Made by a program: the position numbers and the translations under genes | Shown here: piece by piece, positions 1 to 5,612 of the stretch | Numbering within the stretch: position 1 is the first letter of the stretch | How the letters are laid out: every line of letters starts with the position of its first letter | Notes under the pieces: model-generated | Told to the model about the DNA's origin: nothing | What the model saw: only the letters and a program-made list of their open reading frames with translations | The model's database searches: none | Source: Flavobacteriales bacterium | Lineage (GTDB): Bacteria > Bacteroidota > Bacteroidia > Flavobacteriales_D > Sanyastnellaceae | DNA length: 5,612 nt | Direction: 5' to 3' | NCBI GenBank assembly: GCA_027488055.1 | Contig: JAIYCK010000411.1 | Span: 1 to 5,612, forward strand

Positions 1-191
1 GGAATTTTATATACTATCATCTCTGCGATGAACAAGGCAACATGACTGTCTACCACGTGCTCATTCCCCAGGAATTCGATGGTGCTGAGTTGGAGCAGTC
101 CAATTGCGATGATTGCCTGATACGAGCGCACTATCGCGGTCAAACCATTGAAACCACTCGAAAAAAAATCCGTCAAACGCCCAAAAAATAA
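1..191 (+). CDS. C-terminal end of an unrecognised protein (5' end outside the window)
   Basis: The reading frame is open from the left edge (first full codon at base 3) to a TAA at 189-191, giving 62 residues of C-terminus. I do not recognise the family. The visible part starts with an aromatic stretch (NFIYYHLCDEQ), continues with a strand-like segment (MTVYHVLIPQEF), has a CDDC motif about 26 residues before the end, and closes with a basic tail ending TPKK. The CxxC pair could bind metal or form a disulfide, but a single pair is weak evidence. The next gene starts 6 bases after the stop and in the same frame, so the two are probably co-transcribed and perhaps translationally coupled. It is called coding because the frame is open to the edge, the composition is protein-like, and it abuts the next gene tightly. 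Its function cannot be told from this fragment. Confidence 0.7.
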   Translation, partial: NFIYYHLCDEQGNMTVYHVLIPQEFDGAELEQSNCDDCLIRAHYRGQTIETTRKKIRQTPKK

Positions 192-197
192 TTCCTC

Positions 198-989
198 TTG
201 CAAACCTTATATAAATTCATCTGGCTCCTTTTATTTATGATCGCTGTGCAATGCGCAGACGCTCAAATGACGGTGCTGCGAAAAAACCTCCGCAAGCAAA
301 ATGAGCGCACCGAAGCATACAGCAAGCGCACCAGTTACAGCACAAACAACTACCAAATAGGTTGCTTGTTGCGCCATCGCACCAGCGACAGCTTGAGCAC
401 GGCAAAAGGATTGAGCAGTTGGCAATATGGTGTGGGATTCGGCTACGTCATGCCCATTGCAGGACCGGTATGGTTCAACATGGAACTCCTGTATGAATAT
501 CGCAACTACAAGTTACTGAACAACGATCAAAGTCTGCTCGCACCAAGCGATAATGTGCGAAAACAAAAGTTAGCACTGCACACACTCAGCGGGGGCGGAC
601 ATCTGCGAATAAGCAGCGCAAGAAGCTCATCAAGACAGGGTAAATACATCGAATTGGGGTATGTATTTGGATGGAATTTTGCCAATCGTTTGATCTATTT
701 TGAGCAAACTGATCCTGCGGCTACATTCGGCGCTAACCAAACCAAAACCAAAATAAAAAACACTGGTTTTTTTGAAAGGTCCTCCCAAATAATAAGTCTT
801 CGTATCGGAAAAGAAGCCGTCGCACTTTTTGCTGAATATCGACTTACACCCTTTTTCAAACAATCGAAATATGTGCTGAATAATCAAAAACTACCCGAAC
901 TTTCGAACGTGACCATTGGCATTTCGATTATGCTTGCAAACGAGCCATCGAGTCAAAACACCGATGAACACGACTCCACTGAAGATTGA
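198..989 (+). CDS. Secreted outer-membrane beta-barrel protein (porin-like family)
   Basis: The 263-residue product begins with a clear signal peptide: a lysine at residue 6, a hydrophobic core (IWLLLFMIAV, about 8-17) and a likely signal peptidase I site after the ADA at 20-22. The mature part shows alternating strands rich in aromatic residues and glycine (WQYGVGFGYVMP around 75-86, VWFNMELLYEYRNY 91-104, KYIELGYVFGWNF 149-161, ALFAEYRLTPFF 209-220, NVTIGISIML 237-246) and a final hydrophilic acidic tail. The ending, with YRLTPFF followed by a LPEL loop and a last strand, resembles Bacteroidota proteins with an outer-membrane beta-barrel domain (PF13568-like); that assignment is from memory of the family. 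The start is TTG at 198: the in-frame TAA at 189-191 leaves only TTC and CTC before it, and the first ATG (237) would remove most of the signal peptide. The gene lies 6 bases after the upstream stop and overlaps the J-domain gene by 4 bases. Its ligand or cargo is unknown. Confidence 0.8.
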   Translation: MQTLYKFIWLLLFMIAVQCADAQMTVLRKNLRKQNERTEAYSKRTSYSTNNYQIGCLLRHRTSDSLSTAKGLSSWQYGVGFGYVMPIAGPVWFNMELLYEYRNYKLLNNDQSLLAPSDNVRKQKLALHTLSGGGHLRISSARSSSRQGKYIELGYVFGWNFANRLIYFEQTDPAATFGANQTKTKIKNTGFFERSSQIISLRIGKEAVALFAEYRLTPFFKQSKYVLNNQKLPELSNVTIGISIMLANEPSSQNTDEHDSTED

Positions 990-1546
990 AGAATTACTAC
1001 GACATACTGGAACTTACGGTGGGTGCTGAGCCCCATGCCATTCGAGCGTCCTTTCGTCGTTTGGCCAAACTATACCATCCCGACGTGAGCCAACATCCGC
1101 TGGCGCACGAGCGATTTATGGAGATCCAAGAAGCGTATGAATTTCTGATCGATGATGCCCAGCGCGCGAATTTTATCAAACTCTGGAACCAACAATATGC
1201 CGATCGGCAGGAACAATTCAGACGCGAGCAAATTTATAAATTGTGGTTGCAACATCAGAAAATCAATAGTGGAGCTAAGCAAACACGTGTGTATGATCAA
1301 TTCAAAAAGGGAGAACGCTTATCTGCCTTTTGGCTAAAAGTGCATTGGGTGGCCAATGCGACTTTCTTGATTTTCTTCATCCTCATGATCCTCATTCCCG
1401 CCTATCGCTACTTCCATCAAGAAGACATCGAAGAGGCCTTGCGCAAACCTTTTGTGTTTTTCATGTGGCCCATGGCCATCGGTAGCATCTTTTTGGTGGT
1501 CGGCTACTATTATTGGTTTGTTCAAAAAACCGATCGCTACCTATGA
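986..1546 (+). CDS. Membrane-anchored J-domain protein (DnaJ-like co-chaperone, class C)
   Basis: Residues 3-67 of this 186-residue protein form a J domain: NYYDILEL at the N-terminus, a basic helix (RASFRRLAKLY), the diagnostic HPD tripeptide at 31-33, then the helix MEIQEAYEFLID. J domains stimulate the ATPase of Hsp70 (DnaK), and HPD is the contact essential for this. There is no G/F-rich region, zinc-finger repeat or substrate-binding domain, so it is not a true DnaJ. A charged, probably helical linker (about 68-112) leads to two hydrophobic segments (about 121-141 and 155-179) separated by a short loop. I infer an inner-membrane hairpin with the J domain and the short basic tail in the cytoplasm, which would recruit DnaK to the membrane. 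The start must be TTG at 986: an in-frame TGA at 980-982 lies just upstream, and the next Met (residue 45) is past the HPD. The TTGA overlap with the barrel gene suggests coupled translation. The client protein is unknown. Confidence 0.88.
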   Translation: MKNYYDILELTVGAEPHAIRASFRRLAKLYHPDVSQHPLAHERFMEIQEAYEFLIDDAQRANFIKLWNQQYADRQEQFRREQIYKLWLQHQKINSGAKQTRVYDQFKKGERLSAFWLKVHWVANATFLIFFILMILIPAYRYFHQEDIEEALRKPFVFFMWPMAIGSIFLVVGYYYWFVQKTDRYL

Positions 1547-1601
1547 TTCCGCAAGCGCCGCAGATCTAGGAAGGAGCAATCCGAAATCCCGAAATTTCAG
1601 T

Positions 1602-1609
1602 TACTTTCG
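1602..1609 (+). promoter_or_regulatory. Possible -7 box for the S46 peptidase gene
   Basis: TACTTTCG matches the Bacteroidota -7 consensus TAnnTTTG at five of six defined positions and lies 26 bases before the preferred ATG, which would give a leader of about 20 bases. The A-rich run at 1617-1623 fits the A-rich leaders common before Bacteroidota starts. No TTTG -33 element is visible at the expected distance, and no terminator is seen after the J-domain gene, so read-through from upstream is an alternative. Confidence 0.25.
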
Positions 1610-1635
1610 TGGTCGCAAAAAAATATCCTCTACGT

Positions 1636-3795
1636 ATGTTTAAAAAGACCTGTGCGATCCTTTTCGCATTTATTCAATTCAGCGCCATTGCCAACGAAGG
1701 CATGTGGATCCCTAGTTTACTCAATGCCGTATACGACGACATGAAAGCCTACGGGCTGCAGCTCACACCTGAACAATTATACAGCGTCAATGCCGGAAGT
1801 CTTAAAGATGCCATTGTCCTCTTTGACGGCGGGTGCACGGGTGAAATTGTGAGCGACAAAGGTCTATTGTTCACCAACCATCACTGTGGTTTTGATTACA
1901 TCCAATTTCACAGCTCGCTTCAAAACGACTATTTGAAAAATGGGTTTTGGGCCATGAATGCGCAGCAAGAATTGGTTTGTGAAGGACTGTCGGTCATGTT
2001 CATTGTGCGTATTGACGAAGTGACTGAAGCCATGCGCAAAGGAATCACGGCGGGCCTTTCTTCCAAAGACATGGATGTTCTCATTGCCAGCAACCGCAAA
2101 GCGCTCGAGGCACAATACAAAAAAGATCATCCACAATTGGGGATTCAAATCAAGGCATTCAATTATGGCAATCAGTATTTCGCGATGTTGACCAAGACAT
2201 ACACCGACGTTCGATTGGTTGGAGCGCCGCCAAGCGAAATAGGCAAGTTTGGTGGTGATACCGATAACTGGGTGTGGCCGCGTCATACAGGCGACTTTTC
2301 TGTTTTTAGAGTGTATGCGGACAGCAACAATGAACCAGCCAAATACAGTCCCAGCAATGTGCCATTCAAGCCAGCACATTACTTGCCCATACAAACCGAA
2401 GGTGTGCGCGAGGGCGAATTCAGCATGGTATATGGCTTTCCTGGTCGTACCGAGCATTTGCTGACGAGCTATGCCGTGGACTTTGTGATGAACGAAAGCA
2501 ATCCTCTTCGCATCTCGATGCGCGACAATAGTATGATCTTGTTGGAAGAACAAATGCGTGCCAGCGATGAGGTGCGCATCAAATATGCAGCAAAGCAAAG
2601 TGGCATTGCAAACGGTTGGAAAAAATGGAAGGGCCAACAAATTGGATTGACCAACTACGATGCGGTGAATCAAAAAAGAGCATTTGAGAAACAATACCAA
2701 GCCCTGGCAGCTGCTCCAGGCAATGAAAAATACAAAGATGTATTATCCAAATTGGAAACCCAATATGCACAAGTGGGACCATATTCTTTGCTCGCAGCTG
2801 GTTTCTCTGAGTACATGTATTACGGCCCTGAGATGTTCGATTTCGCCTATCGTTTCAACGAGCTCTTGTCCAACTACGACACACTGCAAGCCAAAGGCAA
2901 AGTTGCAGAGGTCGTGAAAGCACTCAAAACCGACGCACGTCGTTTCTACAAAGACTTCGATTTGATCACAGAAATTGGGTTATATGAAGTACACACACCG
3001 ATGTATCAGGATTATCAAGAGCAAGCCATCGAAAATGGACATCTCACACAAATGAATGTGTATCCTGGCGCTACCAAAATGACGCCGCAGCAATTGTACA
3101 TGAAAAGTGTATTTGCGGATAGCACTGCATTGTTTAAAATCCTAGATAAACTGACCAAAAAAGGGGTGAAAAAATTAAAATCTGATTTCTTCTTCAATCA
3201 AGCTTTACTAGCCAATAGTCAATTCCAAAACAATGTTCGTCCGCTCCTCGTTGGCTACAATAAAGAAATCGAAATGCTCATGCAGATCTACACCGAAGGC
3301 ATGATGAAAATGATTCCTGGTGACTATTGGAGCGACGCCAACAGCACCTTGCGTATTTCATTTGGAAAGGTGGAAGGCAGTGAGCCGCGCGATGGTGAAA
3401 TCTACCGTTATTATACCACAGCAGACGGTATATTGGCTAAAAACAGCACTGGCATTTATGACTTTGAAATAAGCGACAAACTCAAAAATTTATTTGCTAC
3501 CAAAACCTATGGAAGATGGGCCGATGGCGATGACCTACGGGTTTGTTATACAGGAAGCAATCACACCACTGGCGGCAACAGCGGATCACCGGCGCTCAAT
3601 GCACAAGGTCAGTTGGTAGGTATCAACTTCGATCGCAGCTGGGAGAGCACCATGAGCGATATCGTTTACAATCCCGAAATATGCCGCAACATCATGGTGG
3701 ATATCCGCTATGTGCTCTGGGTGATTGACGTATACGCGGAGGCGGATTACTTATTAGAAGAAATGAAATTGGAAACACGTGCATCTTCCAAATAA
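1636..3795 (+). CDS. Secreted S46 family dipeptidyl-peptidase, DPP11-like (Asp/Glu-specific)
   Basis: This is a 719-residue serine exopeptidase of family S46 (DPP7/DPP11), which removes dipeptides from the N-terminus of peptides in the periplasm. The length is normal for the family. The signal peptide is MFKKTCAILFAFIQFSAIA with mature NEGMW. The trypsin-like triad is visible: His83 in TNHHC, Asp220 in WPRHTGDFS and Ser649 in GGNSGSP. Cys67 and Cys84 are spaced like the chymotrypsin-fold disulfide. Asn211 and Trp212 (DNW), Asn326 (IANGW) and Asp666 match the residues that bind the substrate amino group in the Pseudoxanthomonas DAP BII structure, as I recall its numbering. The residue 18 after the nucleophile is Arg667 (FDRSWE), equal to Arg673 of Porphyromonas DPP11 and Gly in DPP7, which predicts preference for Asp or Glu at P1. 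An all-helical cap should fill roughly 275-570. ATG 1636 is preferred over GTG 1609, which adds nine residues before the signal peptide. No type IX secretion tail is seen, so a periplasmic location is expected. Confidence 0.95.
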   Translation: MFKKTCAILFAFIQFSAIANEGMWIPSLLNAVYDDMKAYGLQLTPEQLYSVNAGSLKDAIVLFDGGCTGEIVSDKGLLFTNHHCGFDYIQFHSSLQNDYLKNGFWAMNAQQELVCEGLSVMFIVRIDEVTEAMRKGITAGLSSKDMDVLIASNRKALEAQYKKDHPQLGIQIKAFNYGNQYFAMLTKTYTDVRLVGAPPSEIGKFGGDTDNWVWPRHTGDFSVFRVYADSNNEPAKYSPSNVPFKPAHYLPIQTEGVREGEFSMVYGFPGRTEHLLTSYAVDFVMNESNPLRISMRDNSMILLEEQMRASDEVRIKYAAKQSGIANGWKKWKGQQIGLTNYDAVNQKRAFEKQYQALAAAPGNEKYKDVLSKLETQYAQVGPYSLLAAGFSEYMYYGPEMFDFAYRFNELLSNYDTLQAKGKVAEVVKALKTDARRFYKDFDLITEIGLYEVHTPMYQDYQEQAIENGHLTQMNVYPGATKMTPQQLYMKSVFADSTALFKILDKLTKKGVKKLKSDFFFNQALLANSQFQNNVRPLLVGYNKEIEMLMQIYTEGMMKMIPGDYWSDANSTLRISFGKVEGSEPRDGEIYRYYTTADGILAKNSTGIYDFEISDKLKNLFATKTYGRWADGDDLRVCYTGSNHTTGGNSGSPALNAQGQLVGINFDRSWESTMSDIVYNPEICRNIMVDIRYVLWVIDVYAEADYLLEEMKLETRASSK

Positions 3796-3925
3796 GCGCA
3801 CAACTTATACATCCATACAAACATTGCTCAGACGCATCTCAGAACCTTCTCTCGCGCCGCTGCTAACTGCTGTGCTGGCGTTTCACATTAGGAGCTGAAA
3901 AGGATGCACATCATACGACTGCTGC

Positions 3926-3965
3926 ACAACAAAAAAGGTCACCCGCGGGTGACCTTTTTTGTTGT
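3926..3965. terminator. Bidirectional terminator: perfect 40-bp palindrome between convergent genes
   Basis: The two 20-base halves are exact reverse complements, centred between 3945 and 3946. The GC-rich core is GGTCACCCGCGGGTGACC (3937-3954), flanked by A6 (3931-3936) and T6 (3955-3960), with T-rich sequence continuing to about 3974. RNA from either strand would form a GC-rich hairpin followed by a U tract. It lies 130 bases after the stop of the S46 peptidase and 27 bases beyond the stop of the convergent minus-strand gene, so it can end both transcripts. The 130 bases between the peptidase stop and the palindrome hold no gene or repeat that I can support. Confidence 0.9.
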
Positions 3966-3992
3966 TTTGTTTTCATTTATAACCACAAATGC

Positions 3993-4547
3993 TTAGGCCG
4001 CTGTGGTGGCCACCACCTTGTATTTTTCATTGAATGCTTCCCAATCCCAGATGAAGTTTTTCATAAATTCATCCAAATTCTTTAAGAAAATTGGATTCGC
4101 TGTATTCATCTGACTGAAATATTCATCTTGACACATGCACAAGTCGTATTTGTAAAAAATAGCACGTGACATTGCATAGATCGTATTTTTACTAGGACTG
4201 TTCACACGGCTCATAAAGTCCTTATATTCTTTCACCTTCATACCAAATTCCGTCGGACTCATATCAAAGACAGGAGCCAATTTTTCAATACAATAATGTA
4301 TGATTTCTTCGTCTTGACCGTCTTTGAAATTTTGTGGGATGTAATTGAAATTACCGGCCACCACGATCATCAAGAACTTTCCGTAATCTTCGTCGCGCAC
4401 GTTAGGTGATTTAATGAACTCAGGACTATCATTGATGAAGCCTGCCAATTCCTTAAAACCCCTCTCCACTGTTTCTACAATGTTATGAGAAAATATATGT
4501 GCTGTGCGCTCAGACGTGATTTTCTTTTTTCCAAAAATAGTTAGCAT
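3993..4547 (-). CDS. Conserved-looking hypothetical protein, 184 residues, probably cytosolic
   Basis: I do not recognise this protein. It starts at ATG (4545-4547 on the minus strand), ends at TAA, and has no signal peptide or membrane segment. The sequence reads as a compact, mostly helical, soluble protein with many charged and aromatic residues. Visible points are a basic N-terminus (FGKKK at 5-9), a hydrophobic strand or helix MIVVAGNFNYI (60-70), a CMC pair (Cys137, Cys139), an aromatic cluster FIWDWEAF (165-172) and an alanine-ended tail VVATTAA. The CMC pair is too little to claim metal binding. Coding is supported by open length, balanced composition, a TATTTTTG box about 45 bases upstream, and a terminator just downstream. 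It is transcribed towards the S46 gene and away from pyrD, apparently as a single-gene unit, so context gives no function. Confidence 0.8.
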   Translation of the reverse strand: MLTIFGKKKITSERTAHIFSHNIVETVERGFKELAGFINDSPEFIKSPNVRDEDYGKFLMIVVAGNFNYIPQNFKDGQDEEIIHYCIEKLAPVFDMSPTEFGMKVKEYKDFMSRVNSPSKNTIYAMSRAIFYKYDLCMCQDEYFSQMNTANPIFLKNLDEFMKNFIWDWEAFNEKYKVVATTAA

Positions 4548-4591
4548 AAGGAAAAAATGTTTGTTTGGTATTTAGAACAATTTGTACTTCT

Positions 4592-4599
4592 CAAAAATA
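4592..4599 (-). promoter_or_regulatory. Possible -7 box for the 184-residue hypothetical gene
   Basis: Read on the minus strand this is TATTTTTG, an exact match to the Bacteroidota -7 consensus TAnnTTTG. It would start transcription around 4586 and leave an AT-rich leader of about 40 bases before the ATG at 4547. I see no TTTG -33 element at the expected distance, and the motif is short enough to occur by chance in AT-rich DNA. Confidence 0.4.
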
Positions 4600-4780
4600 G
4601 AATGATCGCTCGGGATTGCTAGCCCACAGCGCATGCACATATGAACAGAGTTTTCAACCATTGTGATAATATAGCAGAAACCATTTGGCTACATTGCCAG
4701 ACAAGATAGGGCATTGAGCATGTTCAAAAATTGCATCTCCTAAAACGAAGATGAACTCTCCACGCAAGGCGCTGCGCTAG

Positions 4781-4788
4781 TAACTTTG
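4781..4788 (+). promoter_or_regulatory. Possible -7 box for pyrD
   Basis: TAACTTTG matches TAnnTTTG exactly and is followed by C, as is common in this phylum. It ends only 6 bases before the pyrD ATG, so transcription would begin at or beside the start codon and give an almost leaderless message. No -33 TTTG is visible about 20 bases upstream, which lowers confidence. Confidence 0.4.
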
Positions 4789-4794
4789 CGGACT

Positions 4795-5612
4795 ATGTAT
4801 AAAGCCATCGTCAAGCCCCTCTTTTTTTTATTGTCCCCAGAAAAGGCACATTATCTCGCCATGGATTTGTTGCAATTTGCACAACGCATTCCGGGCATGC
4901 GAAGATGGATGAAAAATCAATTTGGTGTAAACGACCCCAAACTACGCAAAGAGCTGATGGGTTTGACCTTTGAGAATCCCGTAGGGCTTGCTGCAGGCTT
5001 TGACAAAGATGCACGCTGGATCGATGCCTTGGATGCATTGGGTTTTGGATTTATCGAAATAGGAACCCTGACCCCACTTCCACAGCCCGGAAACGAGCGC
5101 CCTCGCCTTTTTCGCTTGCCTCAAGATGAAGCCTTGATCAACCGCATGGGTTTCAATAATCAGGGAGTGCAAGCAGCTGTTCTGAGACTGAAAAAACGCA
5201 ATTCCAAACTCATCATTGGAGGAAACATTGGCAAAAACAAAGTGACGCCCAATGACCAAGCCGTCAATGATTATATGATCTGCTTTGAGGCATTGCAGGA
5301 TGTAGTCGACTATTTTGTGGTCAATGTGAGTTCGCCCAACACCCCCGGTTTGCGCGAGTTGCAAGAAAAAGGTCCATTGTTGCACATCTTACAAACCTTA
5401 CAAAACCGCAATCTACAGCGCGCCAAGCCCCGCCCTATCCTTCTCAAGATAGCACCAGACCTCACGGATAGTCAACTCGATGACATCGTTGAAATCACCC
5501 TGCAGAGTGGAATAGCTGGCGTCATTGCGACCAATACCACGATCGATCGCAGTCAGCTCACGACCGATGCGTCTACTTTGGAGCAGATCGGTGCAGGTGG
5601 TTTGAGTGGCAA
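4795..5612 (+). CDS. pyrD: Dihydroorotate dehydrogenase (quinone), class 2; 3' end outside the window
   Basis: PyrD oxidises dihydroorotate to orotate, the fourth step of UMP synthesis, passing electrons through FMN to membrane quinone. The window holds 272 residues of a family usually near 340. The N-terminal extension of about 45 residues (MYKAIVKPLFFLLSPEKAHY and the following helix) is the class 2 membrane-associated quinone tunnel and supports ATG 4795 as the start. Family motifs in order: NPVGLAAGFDKD (61-72), EIGTLTPLPQPGNERPRLFR (88-107), INRMGFNN (115-122), GGNIGKNK (142-149), NVSSPNTPGLR (177-187), LLKIAPDL (216-223), ATNTT (245-249) and GGLSG at the edge. Ser180 in SSPNTPGLR corresponds to the catalytic base Ser175 of E. 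coli PyrD, where class 1 enzymes have Cys; Lys218 and Asn247 fit the FMN and substrate site. Nothing looks broken; the gene simply runs off the window. It is transcribed divergently from the unrecognised 184-residue gene. Confidence 0.97.
   Translation, partial: MYKAIVKPLFFLLSPEKAHYLAMDLLQFAQRIPGMRRWMKNQFGVNDPKLRKELMGLTFENPVGLAAGFDKDARWIDALDALGFGFIEIGTLTPLPQPGNERPRLFRLPQDEALINRMGFNNQGVQAAVLRLKKRNSKLIIGGNIGKNKVTPNDQAVNDYMICFEALQDVVDYFVVNVSSPNTPGLRELQEKGPLLHILQTLQNRNLQRAKPRPILLKIAPDLTDSQLDDIVEITLQSGIAGVIATNTTIDRSQLTTDASTLEQIGAGGLSG

Larger units (their letters stand above)
4548..4794. other. Divergent intergenic spacer between the hypothetical gene and pyrD
   Basis: These 247 bases separate two genes that are transcribed apart, so they should hold both promoters; candidate -7 boxes lie near each end. 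Between them I see no open frame with coding character, no convincing hairpin, no direct repeats and no riboswitch. The short palindrome GCTAGC at 4618-4623 is too small to interpret. Confidence 0.5.

Noticed and set aside
252..254. Cys19 of the barrel protein as a lipoprotein lipidation site
   Set aside because: The preceding residues (AVQ) do not fit a lipobox, and the ADA site a few residues later fits signal peptidase I.
237..989. ATG at 237 as the start of the barrel protein
   Set aside because: It would remove the lysine and most of the hydrophobic core of the signal peptide, leaving only MIAVQCADA before the mature part.
1571..1576. AAGGAG, a perfect Shine-Dalgarno-like hexamer upstream of the S46 gene
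   Set aside because: No start codon lies within the usual 4-12 bases downstream, it is 59 bases from the ATG, and such motifs are little used in Bacteroidota.
1583..1598. Inverted repeat GAAAT...ATTTC after the J-domain gene as a terminator
   Set aside because: The stem is only 5 bp, AT-rich, and has no following T tract.
1864..2700. A 278-codon open frame on the minus strand inside the S46 gene
   Set aside because: It is fully antisense to a gene with an intact catalytic triad. Its product is rich in His, Cys and Ile with no recognisable domain, as expected of a shadow frame.
3700..3795. Possible type IX secretion C-terminal domain on the S46 peptidase
   Set aside because: The protein ends soon after the conserved DIRYVLWVID segment, as periplasmic S46 enzymes do, with no extra beta-sandwich tail.
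3844..3881. CTGCT/CTGTGCTGG repeats and short CGCC/GGCG pairing downstream of the S46 gene
   Set aside because: The pairing is 4 bp around a long loop and the repeats are imperfect; no stable structure or repeat unit is supported.
3904..3996. A 30-codon plus-strand frame starting ATG at 3904 after an AGGAG-like sequence
   Set aside because: It runs straight through the terminator palindrome and into the convergent gene's 3' end; its residues are just the translated hairpin.
4942..5385. A 147-codon open frame on the minus strand over pyrD
   Set aside because: It lies opposite the conserved FMN-site motifs of pyrD and has no domain or start signal of its own.

Overview
The window looks like chromosomal DNA from a member of the Bacteroidota, probably a flavobacterial, chitinophagal or cytophagal lineage rather than Bacteroides itself. 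Four things point there: a secreted S46 dipeptidyl-peptidase, an outer-membrane beta-barrel protein of the type common in that phylum, starts without clear Shine-Dalgarno sequences, and TAnnTTTG-like boxes upstream of genes. The dihydroorotate dehydrogenase is the quinone-linked class 2 type. I see no mobile element, CRISPR array, tRNA or rRNA.

Layout. Bases 1-191 are the 3' end of an unrecognised plus-strand gene. Six bases later comes a secreted beta-barrel protein (198-989), which overlaps by 4 bases a membrane-anchored J-domain protein (986-1546). These three are packed like one operon, and both complete genes appear to start at TTG. After 89 bases comes a large secreted S46 dipeptidyl-peptidase (1636-3795) with its catalytic triad intact and an arginine at the position that marks the acidic-residue-specific DPP11 subgroup.

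Downstream of the peptidase, a perfect 40-bp palindrome (3926-3965) with A and T tracts at its edges separates it from a convergent minus-strand gene for a 184-residue protein that I do not recognise (3993-4547). A 247-bp divergent spacer (4548-4794) then leads to pyrD (4795 to the window end, cut off), a class 2 dihydroorotate dehydrogenase of pyrimidine synthesis.

How the genes relate. The beta-barrel and J-domain genes are likely co-translated, but nothing in the sequence shows a joint function. The peptidase would release dipeptides in the periplasm for uptake. pyrD is a separate housekeeping gene. The window is mostly ordinary core-genome content; the points most worth checking are the DPP11-type specificity residue, the paired TTG starts, the membrane J-protein linked to a barrel protein, and the unrecognised 184-residue protein.
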